NCBI GenBank assembly: GCA_002410555.1
Contig: DHSR01000035.1
Span: 1 to 61,754, forward strand
Direction of reading: 5' to 3'
Source of the DNA: Bacteroidales bacterium UBA5281
Lineage (GTDB): Bacteria > Bacteroidota > Bacteroidia > Bacteroidales > Lentimicrobiaceae
Length of the DNA stretch: 61,754 nt
Shown here: positions 35,901 to 44,366 of the stretch, one piece after another
How the letters are laid out: each line of letters opens with the position of its first letter
Numbering within the stretch: the stretch's first letter is position 1
Translations under genes and position numbers: made by a program
Notes under the pieces: model-generated
What the model was told of the DNA's origin: nothing
Database searches by the model: none
Seen by the model: only the letters and a program-made list of their open reading frames with translations

Positions 35901-36649
35901 TGGGTGATTTAATCAAAGAGTACAATTTCATGATTGGTAAGCTTGCCGAAAGTGCCGAGCAACTGGCCCGTTCGGAACGTGAAAGTGCCTGGCGTGAAAT
36001 GGCGCGACAGGTAGCTCATGAGATCAAGAACCCGCTTACTCCCATGAAACTGAGTATACAGCATTTGTTTAAATCCTATCGTGAAAATGCACCAGACTGG
36101 CACAAACGCCTTGAAAGCACCACACGAACGCTTATATTCCAAATTGATTCGCTCTCAGACATTGCCACTGCATTTTCAGATTTTGCCAAATTACCTCAGG
36201 CACATATTGAAAAAGTTGATCTTACAGCTACATTACTCGAAGTGATACACCTTTTCAAAGATTTACCATCCATCCGGTTTATTTTCGATCAGGACACCGG
36301 GCATCGCTGGATAATGGCTGACGAAAAGCAGCTTACCCGCCTGTTTGTGAATCTGATTAAAAATGCCATTCAGGCCATTCCGGCGGGCAGGAATGGAGTG
36401 ATTGCGATTACACTTACCCAGGAAGATAAATTTTACAAGGTTGAAATTGCAGACAATGGCAGTGGTATGACTTCCGAAGAACAATCGAAGGTATTTTCGC
36501 CTAATTTTACCACCAAATCAGCAGGCATGGGATTGGGATTGGCTATGGCACGCAATATCGTTACCTCCCTGGGTGGAGAAATCACTTTTAAATCGAGGTT
36601 AAATGAGGGCACCAGCTTTTATGTAAGAATGCCCATAGCTGACCAATAA
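32990..36649 (+). CDS. NtrY-like sensor histidine kinase
   Basis: A 1219-residue membrane sensor. It has one N-terminal helix (about 8-28), an extracytoplasmic domain, and a block of about six or seven helices (about 195-460). A second sensor region follows (500-700), then helices at about 705-725 and 750, another extracytoplasmic part, and a helix near 920 followed by HAMP. The phospho-acceptor His is in VAHEIKNPLTPMKLS near residue 1010. ATP-lid boxes are NLIKNAIQAI (about 1120), ADNGSGM (1155) and GMGLGLAM (1179). All kinase motifs are intact. No response regulator gene is adjacent, so the partner is elsewhere. Confidence 0.92.
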   Translation: MKPVPRKHYWWSFLLLALLLVMLAEIIQSHASSKHQLSKNVSDFNTALNERYQRSATLLNEIKTLAKTGKLGEPEKLDLPEYYNLFVFEEGELVYWSDNDYFPDLTSDTLPRILKTGNGFYQLIGDSLENTTFVIGDLIKQQYPYQNDYLNAGFNPVYNLAPSINISPQPSSYAIKDKSGKVLFYLTQAAADATISTPAYILSYLLSFLLITLALYFLYRQYPFFGQKAYYIFLFMADVFILRWVQFYFEFPAKLYQTELFNPFTYATSVALPSLGDLLINTLLGLTAGWLFFNYFIGFRIKLKGLFQKFVSLVYLSVVILLFFLISMLIDSLTINSTFEMNFSNILEFSVYSYIAFFIIAGLLFSFFLFSYPLLRLVYKSAGNRFLLINVPVLLIFLNLIFHLADLSLPDYISQFLFLLYLLIIWLTFRRLLSFPSVSSIGLLVLVLTILSSYSHYKYQTRKEQNERHLLAVRLASNRDKMAEYLYNDIATKIIADTALKRLIAEAYMNPDSEASCKEYIEKSYLSGYWFRYNVQITLCYPEKMLSVKPRNLVISCNDYFDRIISMLGEPTASPTLYYIKESYSASSYISKINIPSGKGLNVETNIIIELNEKSVSQGLGYLELLLDRSVKKFNDLTGYSYAIYVKGELVRTLGEYPYSMLEDNYTHDLKDGSYFDKNGYNHLFYDVDAETSIIVSRPRDEFLDMFAPFTYQFAFHILLILFITMMTRTLHSTGLRHLDLKTRLQLMLVGIILFSSLITGFNTIRNISKLNSQKNRDMLSEKAHSVLIELEHKLSDADSLTNQQSEYLDELLTKFSLVFFTDINLYAPDGSLLSSSRPQIFDQGIKSPLMSQQAFIELSSHKRTRYLTRENIGHYRYLSAYLPFRNSDNKLIAYINLPYFARQQELREEISGFLVAFLNIYILLTVFAIGIALLVGIYFTRPLQLIRNRFSSIKFGVPNEQIEYNRNDELGDLIKEYNFMIGKLAESAEQLARSERESAWREMARQVAHEIKNPLTPMKLSIQHLFKSYRENAPDWHKRLESTTRTLIFQIDSLSDIATAFSDFAKLPQAHIEKVDLTATLLEVIHLFKDLPSIRFIFDQDTGHRWIMADEKQLTRLFVNLIKNAIQAIPAGRNGVIAITLTQEDKFYKVEIADNGSGMTSEEQSKVFSPNFTTKSAGMGLGLAMARNIVTSLGGEITFKSRLNEGTSFYVRMPIADQ

Positions 36650-36661
36650 AAATCTAAAATA

Positions 36662-38149
36662 TTGAATCCTCTGAGGAAATTAGCCGGACAAACAGCCATA
36701 TATGGTTTACCTACCATCGTAGGCCGCTTGCTGAACTACCTTTTGGTTCCTCTGTATACACGGGCTTTTATACCGGCTGAATATGGTGTAGTTACAGAAA
36801 TGTACGCCTATGTTGCCTTTTTGTTTATCGTACTTACCTATGGCATGGAAACCGCCTATTTCAGGTTTGCCAGTGCACAGCAGGGAAAAGGTTCGGTATT
36901 TGGAACAGCCTTATTTTCTTTGGGATTTACTTCGGCTGTTTTTACATTGGCAGGATTCATCTTTGCCGGACCGGTTTCAGCCTGGATGGGCTATCCCCAT
37001 CATCCCGAATACATTCGCTGGTTTGTGTTGATCATAGCCACAGATGCCATTACCACCATACCTTATGCCAGTCTGAGGCTGCAAAATAAACCCTTACGCT
37101 TTGCTTTTATCAAGATAGCCAACATAGCCACCAACATCGGATTGAATTTATTTTTCATTTTGTTCTGTCCATATGTATTGGCTCATTATAGTGAAGGCAT
37201 CCTATTTCAACTTATTCACAATTTTTATAATCCATCCATAGGAGTAGGCTATATATTTATATCTAATCTGGTAGCCAGCCTGGTAACCTTTGTGATGCTG
37301 CTGCCCGACATGATGAAGCAGATTAAGCGTCCCGATGCAACTATACTGAAACAGATGCTGGTTTATGCATGGCCATTGCTTATTTTTGGTCTGGCGGGAA
37401 CGGTTAACGAAACATTTGACCGCATCATACTAAAGCATTTGCTCCCAAAAAATATGGATGTAATGGCACAACTCGGCATTTATGGTGCCAACTATAAGGT
37501 TTCCATACTCATGACCTTATTCGTACAAACCTATCGGTATGCTGCGGAACCATTCTTTTTCGCCCATGCCAAAGAGGCGAATGCCAGACACACGTATGCC
37601 CGCCTGATGCACTATTTTATCATTATTTGCCTGCTGATATTTTTGGTTGTTACGCTTTTTCTTAATGAGGTCTTGTTTTTTATAGGCCCTGCCTACAGGG
37701 AAGGTGCACCTGTTATTCCAATTCTTCTTTTGGCCAATCTTTTTCTGGGGGTGTTTTACAACCTGAGTGTATGGTTCAAACTCACCGATCAAACACGCAA
37801 AGGTGCCATGATTTCTCTTGCAGGAGCAGGAGTAACGCTTGGGTTAAATCTACTGCTCATTCCTTTGATGGGATATATGGGTGCAGCCTGGGCCACATTT
37901 GCCTGTTATGCATTTATGATGGTGATTTCTTATCTATGGGGACAGCGCTATTATGCAGTAGATTATTCTCTGAAGGCTGCTTTGGGGTATTTTTCTCTGG
38001 CAATGGTATTGTATGCTGTTTCGCATTGGCTGGCACCCGAATCAGGTTTGCTTTACTATGTGACCAATGGCAGTCTGCTGCTGATTTTTGTATTGGTGGT
38101 ATTGTTCAGAGAGATAAAACCAATGCTATCAGGCACAGCTCGCAGATGA
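36662..38149 (+). CDS. Polysaccharide flippase (Wzx/MurJ-MATE superfamily)
   Basis: A 495-residue inner-membrane protein with about 14 hydrophobic segments. It starts with the family-like LRKLAGQTAIYGLPTIVGRL and has TRAFIPAEYGVVTEMY near 38. Such proteins flip lipid-linked oligosaccharides across the membrane. The start is TTG 36662, because the first ATG would remove the first helix. It begins 12 bases after the kinase stop, so the two genes may share a transcript. No glycosyltransferases flank it, so the substrate is unclear. Confidence 0.88.
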   Translation: MNPLRKLAGQTAIYGLPTIVGRLLNYLLVPLYTRAFIPAEYGVVTEMYAYVAFLFIVLTYGMETAYFRFASAQQGKGSVFGTALFSLGFTSAVFTLAGFIFAGPVSAWMGYPHHPEYIRWFVLIIATDAITTIPYASLRLQNKPLRFAFIKIANIATNIGLNLFFILFCPYVLAHYSEGILFQLIHNFYNPSIGVGYIFISNLVASLVTFVMLLPDMMKQIKRPDATILKQMLVYAWPLLIFGLAGTVNETFDRIILKHLLPKNMDVMAQLGIYGANYKVSILMTLFVQTYRYAAEPFFFAHAKEANARHTYARLMHYFIIICLLIFLVVTLFLNEVLFFIGPAYREGAPVIPILLLANLFLGVFYNLSVWFKLTDQTRKGAMISLAGAGVTLGLNLLLIPLMGYMGAAWATFACYAFMMVISYLWGQRYYAVDYSLKAALGYFSLAMVLYAVSHWLAPESGLLYYVTNGSLLLIFVLVVLFREIKPMLSGTARR

Positions 38150-38240
38150 TGTTGTGAGAATGATTAATTTTGCCGATTGATCACATCCTATGGCCGCCTT
38201 TTTGTATTGAAAAGGTAACCACTGCTTAAAACTCCATTGA

Positions 38241-38675
38241 ATGAAAATACGCATTGTAAATACTTCTGCTCATAATTTACCTGAATATGCCACTGAAGCA
38301 TCCGCAGGCATGGATTTGCGGGCCAATAACTCCACTGCCATCCTACTGGGGCCACTGGAGCGTGCACTCATTCCTACAGGTTTATTTATAGAACTTCCAG
38401 TGGGTTATGAAGCTCAAATCAGGCCGCGAAGCGGACTGGCTGCGCGATCGGGCATTACCATCCTGAATGCACCAGGTACCATCGATGCCGATTACAGGGG
38501 AGAAATCAAGGTGATCATGGTGAATCTTTCCTCTGAACATTTTGAGATAAAACCTGGTGAAAGAATTGCTCAAATGGTGATAAACCGGCACGAAAAAGCA
38601 GCCTGGGAAGAAGTAAAAAGCCTGAATGATACCAGCCGCGGAAGCGGGGGTTTCGGTCATACCGGAACCCACTGA
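38241..38675 (+). CDS. dut: Deoxyuridine triphosphatase (dUTPase)
   Basis: A 144-residue trimeric dUTPase that hydrolyses dUTP to dUMP and pyrophosphate. The five motifs are in order: SAGMDLRAN (21-29), RPRSGLAARSG (61-71), NAPGTIDADYRGE (76-88), GERIAQMV, and the C-terminal GSGGFGHTG. The catalytic Asp in TIDADYRG is present. The length is normal. It is followed closely by the TPR, DUF4292, EnvC-like and tatA genes on the same strand. Confidence 0.96.
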   Translation: MKIRIVNTSAHNLPEYATEASAGMDLRANNSTAILLGPLERALIPTGLFIELPVGYEAQIRPRSGLAARSGITILNAPGTIDADYRGEIKVIMVNLSSEHFEIKPGERIAQMVINRHEKAAWEEVKSLNDTSRGSGGFGHTGTH

Positions 38676-38707
38676 TGACAATAATTGATTTTTCAGCAAT
38701 AAATAAC

Positions 38708-40453
38708 ATGTCAAAAAACTCCAGATTATATATCCTCGCATTGAGTGTTCTGCCTTTGATGGCTTATGCCCAGGAAACCCCTGATGAAGGCGGTGAAGCC
38801 ATTTATACCAAAGAACAGGTGCAAGCCTTTAAAGAACAACAAAGGCTCAACAACTTATTTTTTGATGCCACCAAAGCCAAGATAGCTGACGATCCTGATA
38901 AGGCATTCGAATTATATATGCAGGTGGCAAAGCAGGATCCCAAAAATGATGCTGCTCACCATGAACTGGCCCGGTTGTATTATTTAAAAGGAGAAATAAA
39001 CAAATCGGTGGAGCAGGCTGAAATGGCCTATCAATTGTCGCCCGGAAACAAATGGTACCGTGAAACCCTGGCCTCATTGTATACCCAAAACGATATGCCC
39101 GAAAAGGCATTGCCCATGTACGAAGCTCTGTACCGTGAAAATCCATCGGATCAGGAATACCTGCAACAACTTGTAAATCAATATATTTTGCTCAATAAGC
39201 CACAGGATGCAATAAAAGTTTATGACGAATTCGAAAAATCTGTGGGTATTACTGAAGAAATTTCAATGCGAAAACACCAGTTGTATCTGGCAATAAAGAA
39301 GGAAAAGAAGGCCTTGATTGAACTGGAAAAGCTGGCCGCTGCCAATGCCTGGGACAGCCGGATTCTATCTACGCTGGCTGAATTTTACCTGCATTTGGGT
39401 AAAAATAATGAAGCCTTAAAAACATATAAGCAGATAAAAAACATAGATCCTGAGAATGCCTACATCAATATCTCCCTGGCTGATTTCTATCGCAAACAAG
39501 GTGACATGAAACAGGCCTCTGAAGCCTTAAAAGCCGGGTTCAGGAATCCTTATCTGGATTCAGACACCAAAATACAGGTTCTTATTTCCTACTATTCTCA
39601 GTTAAAAGATTATGCGGGCATAGAGGATGACTTGCTGGAGTTAACCGGTATTCTTGCTGATTTGCATCCGAATGAGCCTAAAGCACTTTCGCTTAGAGGC
39701 GAAATTTTGATGTCGTTTGAAAAATATTCGGAAGCCCGTGATTTGTTTGCCAGAAGCAGTGAATTGGACCCCTCCAGGTATGAGAACTGGCAGAACCTGC
39801 TTCTTGCAAGCAATAATCTGGAAGATTATGCACGCTTAGGCAGCGATAGTAAAAAGGTAACTGAACTATTTCCTCTACAGCCATTACCCTATTTTTTTAA
39901 TGGATGGTCGATGATGGAACTTAAGCAATACGATTCATCCATAGTTTCTTTGAATAAGGGGATAAAATTGGTTGCTTCTAACCATCCCATAAAGGTCGAT
40001 TTTTACAGCCTGCTGGGAAGTGTATATTATTCAGCCGGACAAAAGGATGAATCATATGAAGCTTATACTGAGGCCCTGCGTATACAACCTGATAATGCAA
40101 GTGTTTTAAACAATTATGCCTACAACCTTGCATTGGATTCACGCGAACTGGAAAAAGCTAATACCATGGCTGCCCGAGCAGTTGAACTGGAACCGGAAAA
40201 CGAATATTACCTCGATACCTACGCCTGGGTGCTTTACAAACAAAAAAACTATACAAGCGCCCTGATTTACATCGAACGTGCCATTACAGCTTCCACGAAA
40301 GTAAGTGATACCGTTTGGGAGCATTATGGAGACATCCTTTTTCAACTCAATCGTACCGCTGATGCCCTTGTGGCATGGAAAAATGCTGCCAGAGCCGGAG
40401 AAGGCTCCCCATTTCTGAAACAAAAAATCGAAGAGGGAGTGTTGTATGAATAG
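38708..40453 (+). CDS. Exported TPR-repeat protein
   Basis: A 581-residue protein made mainly of tetratricopeptide repeats. Examples are DPDKAFELYMQVAKQDPKN near residue 52, then a helix pair about every 34 residues, and ESYEAYTEALRIQPDNASVL near 450. The signal peptide is SRLYILALSVLPLMAYAQE. I start at ATG 38708, since the frame opening at 38675 adds a leader that disrupts the signal peptide. Its end overlaps the start of the DUF4292 gene by 8 bases. This and the conserved order with the lipoprotein and EnvC-like gene suggest an envelope-assembly scaffold. Confidence 0.85.
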   Translation: MSKNSRLYILALSVLPLMAYAQETPDEGGEAIYTKEQVQAFKEQQRLNNLFFDATKAKIADDPDKAFELYMQVAKQDPKNDAAHHELARLYYLKGEINKSVEQAEMAYQLSPGNKWYRETLASLYTQNDMPEKALPMYEALYRENPSDQEYLQQLVNQYILLNKPQDAIKVYDEFEKSVGITEEISMRKHQLYLAIKKEKKALIELEKLAAANAWDSRILSTLAEFYLHLGKNNEALKTYKQIKNIDPENAYINISLADFYRKQGDMKQASEALKAGFRNPYLDSDTKIQVLISYYSQLKDYAGIEDDLLELTGILADLHPNEPKALSLRGEILMSFEKYSEARDLFARSSELDPSRYENWQNLLLASNNLEDYARLGSDSKKVTELFPLQPLPYFFNGWSMMELKQYDSSIVSLNKGIKLVASNHPIKVDFYSLLGSVYYSAGQKDESYEAYTEALRIQPDNASVLNNYAYNLALDSRELEKANTMAARAVELEPENEYYLDTYAWVLYKQKNYTSALIYIERAITASTKVSDTVWEHYGDILFQLNRTADALVAWKNAARAGEGSPFLKQKIEEGVLYE

Positions 40454-41270
40454 ACATCGGTACATGAATGTTATAATGTTGGTGTTCGTGCTTTTGGTAA
40501 GCATAGCCTGTTCCGTATCCAAGCGCACCATTCGTAAACCAATCAAGGAAGAAGGGGCTGAATATCTTTTTGAAAACCTTAAAAAGAATGAATTGAAGTA
40601 TGATAACATCTCAGCACGATTTTCCGCTACATTTTATCAAAACAAAAACAGAACCTCATTCAGTGGACAACTCAGAATCCATAAAGACAGCATTATCTGG
40701 GTTTCCATATCGCCTGCGTTTGGTATTGAAATGGCCAGGATTATCATAACGAACGACTCTGTTTTTTATATGAACCGCCTGGATAAAACATATTTTATGG
40801 GTGATTTTGACTATATAAATACCAAAATAAACAGCACCCTGGATTTTGATATGCTTCAATCTTTCCTGACCGGAAATGATTTCTCTTTTTATGAAAATTC
40901 GTCTTTCAGGGCAGGCATTGATAATCATCAATATACGCTTATCACTACTGGTCGTCGCAAACTAAAAAGATATGTACGCAACAATAAGGAAATAAGTATA
41001 CCCGTTCAATATCTGTGGTTAAACCCTGAGACCTTTAAAATCAGCCGGGTGCAGATCAGAGAGCTTACGCCCAATGGAAGAAAGCTGGAAGGAAGCTATA
41101 TTTACGAAAAACAAGAGGGCCGGTTAATTCCTAAATCGCTTAACTTCAACCTTGAAACGCTGGACAATAAAAATAGTATTGACTTGGAATATACCAGATT
41201 TGAGACTCCTGAAAAATTAAATTTTCCATTTAAAATACCCGATAAATATTCACAGATAAATAAATTTTAG
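40446..41270 (+). CDS. DUF4292 lipoprotein (LolA/LolB-like fold)
   Basis: A 274-residue protein with a lipoprotein signal peptide ending VSIACS, so Cys is probably lipidated. The rest alternates short beta strands (FSATFYQNKNRTSFSGQL, IIWVSISPAFGIEMAR), as in DUF4292. The predicted half-barrel resembles LolB-type carriers. It lies between the TPR gene, which it overlaps by 8 bases, and the EnvC-like gene (6-base gap). A role in lipoprotein or envelope transport is an inference from fold and context. Confidence 0.85.
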   Translation: MNRHRYMNVIMLVFVLLVSIACSVSKRTIRKPIKEEGAEYLFENLKKNELKYDNISARFSATFYQNKNRTSFSGQLRIHKDSIIWVSISPAFGIEMARIIITNDSVFYMNRLDKTYFMGDFDYINTKINSTLDFDMLQSFLTGNDFSFYENSSFRAGIDNHQYTLITTGRRKLKRYVRNNKEISIPVQYLWLNPETFKISRVQIRELTPNGRKLEGSYIYEKQEGRLIPKSLNFNLETLDNKNSIDLEYTRFETPEKLNFPFKIPDKYSQINKF

Positions 41271-41276
41271 CATCGC

Positions 41277-42536
41277 ATGGCCAAGCATTTGATACTTTCG
41301 AGAAAATGCCTGTTAAAGTCGCTGACCTTAATGTTGGGGATATTGCTATGGCTTTCTCCGCAACTTCAGGCACAGGATAAAAAAAGTGAACTTGCCAAAC
41401 AAAAAGCCAAAATTGAAGCAGATATCAATTATACCAATAAGCTGCTTGACGAAACCAAGAAGAATAAAAGGGAATCGCTGAATGCGCTGATGTTGATTAA
41501 TAAACAGATAAACAAACGGGAAGAGCTTATCAAAGCCATAGCTAATGAGGTAAATGCACTGAATCAGCAAATTAACCGAAACAACGATACCATACAGGAG
41601 CTTACTCAAACCATCAAACGGCTTAAGGCTGAATATGCCCGGATGATTTTTTATGCAAGTAAAAATCGAAATTCATACAGCCGGCTGATGTTTATTTTTT
41701 CGGCTAAAGATTTTAATCAGGCCTACCAACGCCTGAAATACCTGCAGCAATACACTACATACCGCCAGAACCAGGTAAGAATAATTAAGGAGAACCAGGT
41801 TATTTTAAATAAGAAGGTAGCACTGCTTGAGGAGCAAAAGAAAACCAAGCAATCTCTGATTGATATGGAGAAATCGGAGCAGCAAAAACTCGCACAGGCC
41901 CGTTCCGTCCAGGATAAAACGGTTAAAAATCTGTCACAGAAAGAGAAAGAATTGTTAAAAAAACTCCGCGATAGTGAAAAAGCGGCCAAAAAACTGCAAA
42001 AAGCCATTGAAGACCTTATTGCTGAAGAAATTCGAAAAGCCAGTGCAGCGGCGAAAAAGTCCGGAACCAAACCGGCACCAGAGAATAAGTTTGGGCTTAC
42101 ACCGGCTGAAATCAAGCTTTCCACGAATTTTTCGGACAACAAAGGCCGTTTACCATGGCCTACTGAGCGGGGTGTTATAGCAGAAACTTTTGGTGAACAT
42201 TCGCATCCAGTGCTGAAAGGTATTAAAACCAAGAATAACGGTATTGACATTGCCACGGAAAAAGGTTCAGTTGCCCGGGCAATATTTGACGGCCAGGTAA
42301 CTTCAACCATGACCCTGCCCAACTACAACAATGTGGTTATCGTAAGACATGGTGAATTCCTTACCGTTTACTCAAATTTGGATCAGGTTTTTGTTAAAAA
42401 AGGAGACAAGATAACTACTAAGCAACAAATTGGTATTATCAGTACTGACGACAATGGACGCACCCTTATGCACTTTGAATTATGGCAGGGTAAAAACCTG
42501 CAAAATCCCGAAAACTGGATTATGCGAGGCAAATAA
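41277..42536 (+). CDS. EnvC-like coiled-coil protein with degenerate M23 domain
   Basis: The 419-residue exported protein has a signal sequence to about residue 33. A long coiled coil spans about 35-265, with many Lys/Glu/Gln heptads. A C-terminal LytM/M23 domain runs from about 300 to 415. Two of the zinc ligands look absent: the HxxxD motif reads NNGID (His to Asn) and the HxH motif reads LMH (first His to Leu). It is therefore expected to be a non-cutting activator of amidases, as E. coli EnvC is. It follows the DUF4292 gene with a 6-base gap. Confidence 0.88.
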   Translation: MAKHLILSRKCLLKSLTLMLGILLWLSPQLQAQDKKSELAKQKAKIEADINYTNKLLDETKKNKRESLNALMLINKQINKREELIKAIANEVNALNQQINRNNDTIQELTQTIKRLKAEYARMIFYASKNRNSYSRLMFIFSAKDFNQAYQRLKYLQQYTTYRQNQVRIIKENQVILNKKVALLEEQKKTKQSLIDMEKSEQQKLAQARSVQDKTVKNLSQKEKELLKKLRDSEKAAKKLQKAIEDLIAEEIRKASAAAKKSGTKPAPENKFGLTPAEIKLSTNFSDNKGRLPWPTERGVIAETFGEHSHPVLKGIKTKNNGIDIATEKGSVARAIFDGQVTSTMTLPNYNNVVIVRHGEFLTVYSNLDQVFVKKGDKITTKQQIGIISTDDNGRTLMHFELWQGKNLQNPENWIMRGK

Positions 42537-42604
42537 TTTGCTAAAAACTTGAATCTGTCCAGCTTTAATGTGTATTTTTGCATGAATAACCTAATAAAAA
42601 AGAT

Positions 42605-42805
42605 ATGATTGCTGAGATAATTATAGGTGTAATGGGGACCTGGCAGATCGTTGCCATTCTCGTGGTCGTGTTGTTGCTTTTTGGAGGCAAGAAAATTCCG
42701 GAACTGATGAAAGGCCTGGGAAAAGGAATTAAAGAGTTTAAGGATGGTATGGCCGACGATCCTAAAAAACCGGACGATAAGAATGAACCGGAAGCCAAGC
42801 TATAA
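42605..42805 (+). CDS. tatA: Sec-independent protein translocase TatA
   Basis: A 66-residue protein with one N-terminal membrane helix (QIVAILVVVLLLFGG) followed by the FGGKKIPELMKGLGKGIKEF amphipathic helix and an acidic tail. It forms the pore of the twin-arginine pathway with TatC, which is not in this window. A twin-arginine substrate is encoded at 52658-54064. It is the last gene of the run from dut and is followed by a strong terminator. Confidence 0.95.
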   Translation: MIAEIIIGVMGTWQIVAILVVVLLLFGGKKIPELMKGLGKGIKEFKDGMADDPKKPDDKNEPEAKL

Positions 42806-42858
42806 ACTGGTTTTGGTTATCCTCGACTCACTATAAAGCCAGTTTTTAAAAGGAATTC

Positions 42859-42888
42859 AACCTGCAAATGTTTATTTGCAGGTTTTTA
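42859..42888 (+). terminator. Terminator after tatA
   Basis: AACCTGCAAAT and ATTTGCAGGTT form a perfect 11-bp stem with a 4-base loop, then a T-run. Confidence 0.85.
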
Positions 42889-43071
42889 TTTCTAATTCAA
42901 TTATCATATATTCTAATATAAGATTTGATTGCATGGTGTCAAAACTATTCCGAATCCTATCTTCAATAGGTAAAAAAGTGAAAACCAAAACAATAACTTT
43001 TATTTTAGCAATTATCAAATACTTCATACCTTACCCCTTGCGTTCTGTTACCCCCACCCTTACCCCTTAAT
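42889..43071. other. Spacer between tatA and tRNA-Ala
   Basis: 183 bases of AT-rich DNA with a spurious 64-codon reading and C-rich bases at 43040-43070 (CCCCCACCC). No gene or RNA is supported. Confidence 0.5.
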
Positions 43072-43106
43072 AAAAAAAGCCCGTAAATCAACGATTTACA
43101 GGCCTT
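43072..43106 (-). terminator. Terminator after tRNA-Ala
   Basis: Reading on the minus strand, CCTGTAAATC and GATTTACGGG form a stem around GTT (one G-T-type mismatch at its base) followed by a run of T. Confidence 0.75.
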
Positions 43107-43111
43107 ATGTG

Positions 43112-43185
43112 TGGAGCGTAGGGGAGTCGAACCCCTGACCTTTAGACTGCCAGTCTAACGCTCTAGCCAACTGAGCTAACGCCCC
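43112..43185 (-). tRNA. tRNA-Ala (anticodon GGC)
   Basis: A 74-base cloverleaf. The acceptor arm GGGGCGT/ACGCTCC includes the G3-U70 wobble pair that marks alanine tRNAs. The anticodon stem TTAGA/TCTAA holds the loop CTGGCAG, which reads anticodon GGC for GCC codons. No CCA is encoded. Confidence 0.96.
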
Positions 43186-43206
43186 GCTTTATTTGTTACG
43201 GGACTG

Positions 43207-43214
43207 CAAAATTA
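43207..43214 (-). promoter_or_regulatory. tRNA-Ala -7 promoter element
   Basis: TAATTTTG on the minus strand matches TAnnTTTG, 22 bases before the tRNA 5' end. Confidence 0.5.
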
Positions 43215-43285
43215 TCTTTTTTTTATGAAAACCATGCATATTTCTAAAAACTTTTTCATTTTTGCATTTAATATCACTTAATCCC

Positions 43286-43852
43286 ATGATACCAGACTCA
43301 AAAAGGTTATTTGCAGCCATTGATATTCAGGCCGGTGAAACGTTTGCTGACCTATACCACAACCTGCGACAGATACTGGGTATCCATATCATAAAGTGGG
43401 TGGATTTGTCAAACATTCACATTACCCTTAAATTTTTCGGAGAAACCCCTGAAATGGAAATACCGGCTATAATTGAGGCTTTACAATCTTCTGTTGCCGG
43501 TATTCAGCCTTTCGAACTTAACATTCGCCAGACAGGAATCTTTGGCAGTTCATATAATCCCCGGGTAATATGGTTTGGCATTGAAGCCAACCCCATGTTT
43601 CTAAAGTTGAATAAAAATATTAAGACTTTCCTTGAAGAAATAGGATTTATAAGCGACCGTCAAAACTTCGTACCGCATCTTACCGTTGGACGAATAAAAG
43701 AAATCAGGGATAAAAATCATTTTCAGGAGGTACTGTCTGCTTTCCGGGATTTTCAATTTCAGCAAACCCTGGTAAAAGAATTTCATCTCTTTGAGAGCAT
43801 CCTTCACCGGAAAGGGCCTGAATATAACATTATTGAAACCTTTGCATTTTAA
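43286..43852 (+). CDS. thpR: RNA 2',3'-cyclic phosphodiesterase (ThpR)
   Basis: A 188-residue 2H phosphoesterase that opens 2',3'-cyclic phosphates on RNA, historically called 2'-5' RNA ligase. The two HxT motifs are HITLKFFGE (near residue 43) and FVPHLTVGRI (near 129). RLFAAIDI at the N terminus and GIFGSSYNPRVIWFGI in the middle are typical. I prefer ATG 43286 over the TTG at 43262. Its stop shares the bases TTAA with the stop of the convergent 43849 gene. Confidence 0.92.
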   Translation: MIPDSKRLFAAIDIQAGETFADLYHNLRQILGIHIIKWVDLSNIHITLKFFGETPEMEIPAIIEALQSSVAGIQPFELNIRQTGIFGSSYNPRVIWFGIEANPMFLKLNKNIKTFLEEIGFISDRQNFVPHLTVGRIKEIRDKNHFQEVLSAFRDFQFQQTLVKEFHLFESILHRKGPEYNIIETFAF

Positions 43853-44211
43853 TCGGTTATTGGCTGAGGATTTTCATTTGCCGATCGTTTCCTCTTCTTG
43901 TTAAGGTTTACCTCAATGAGATAATCTACAATGAGAGCGATGCCACCAAAGAGTGATACCAGTGAAAAATAGGCAGCTTCCGGCTCCATTACATTGATCT
44001 TGATTAAAATATTGGCCAAAAGTAAGCCCAATCCGATGGCAGTGAACAATAAACCATATTTTAAGGATGAAAAGCTATTGTAAGGTTTCTCGAAACTGCG
44101 CGGATCAAGGCCACGATTTATTAGTGCCATACGTTCACGCTTGCGGATGAACAAAAAAACAATACCGTAAATGGTGGCAAAAACCGTTGCTGTAATTAGA
44201 AAGTCGTTCAT
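43849..44211 (-). CDS. Small membrane protein (DUF6249-like)
   Basis: A 120-residue protein with three hydrophobic segments: MNDFLITATVFATIYGIVFL, YGLLFTAIGLGLLLANILI and YFSLVSLFGGIALIV. A cytosolic loop ERMALINRGLDP lies between the first two. This layout is that of DUF6249 proteins, which often sit next to ECF sigma factors. I choose ATG 44211; the frame is open to 44280 but the extra residues are not hydrophobic. It is divergent from the sigma gene. Confidence 0.7.
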   Translation of the reverse strand: MNDFLITATVFATIYGIVFLFIRKRERMALINRGLDPRSFEKPYNSFSSLKYGLLFTAIGLGLLLANILIKINVMEPEAAYFSLVSLFGGIALIVDYLIEVNLNKKRKRSANENPQPITD

Positions 44212-44291
44212 GGCTGAGAAAATTTTATAAAAAAAGTAATCAGAAACAAGTTTATTGTGTTGCGCTTCATTTGACGCCACCTGAAAACATT

Positions 44292-44335
44292 GGTTACATT
44301 TTTTAAAACAGAATACTAAAACAGATGTTGTAACC
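44292..44335. promoter_or_regulatory. Inverted repeat between divergent genes
   Basis: GGTTACA (44292-44298) and TGTAACC (44329-44335) form a perfect 7-bp inverted repeat in the control region between the DUF6249-like gene and the sigma factor gene. It could be a regulator site. Confidence 0.35.
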
Positions 44336-44366
44336 GGAAATTATCTTCTACGTCAAACCAGGTATC

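Noticed and set aside
42824..42835. CGACTCACTATA, identical to the core of the T7 phage promoter
   Set aside because: The flanking bases (no TAATA before, AAAG after) do not complete a phage promoter and no phage genes are present, so it is probably chance.
42876..43070. 64-codon reading between tatA and tRNA-Ala
   Set aside because: It starts inside a terminator hairpin, has no domain and lies in low-complexity AT-rich DNA.
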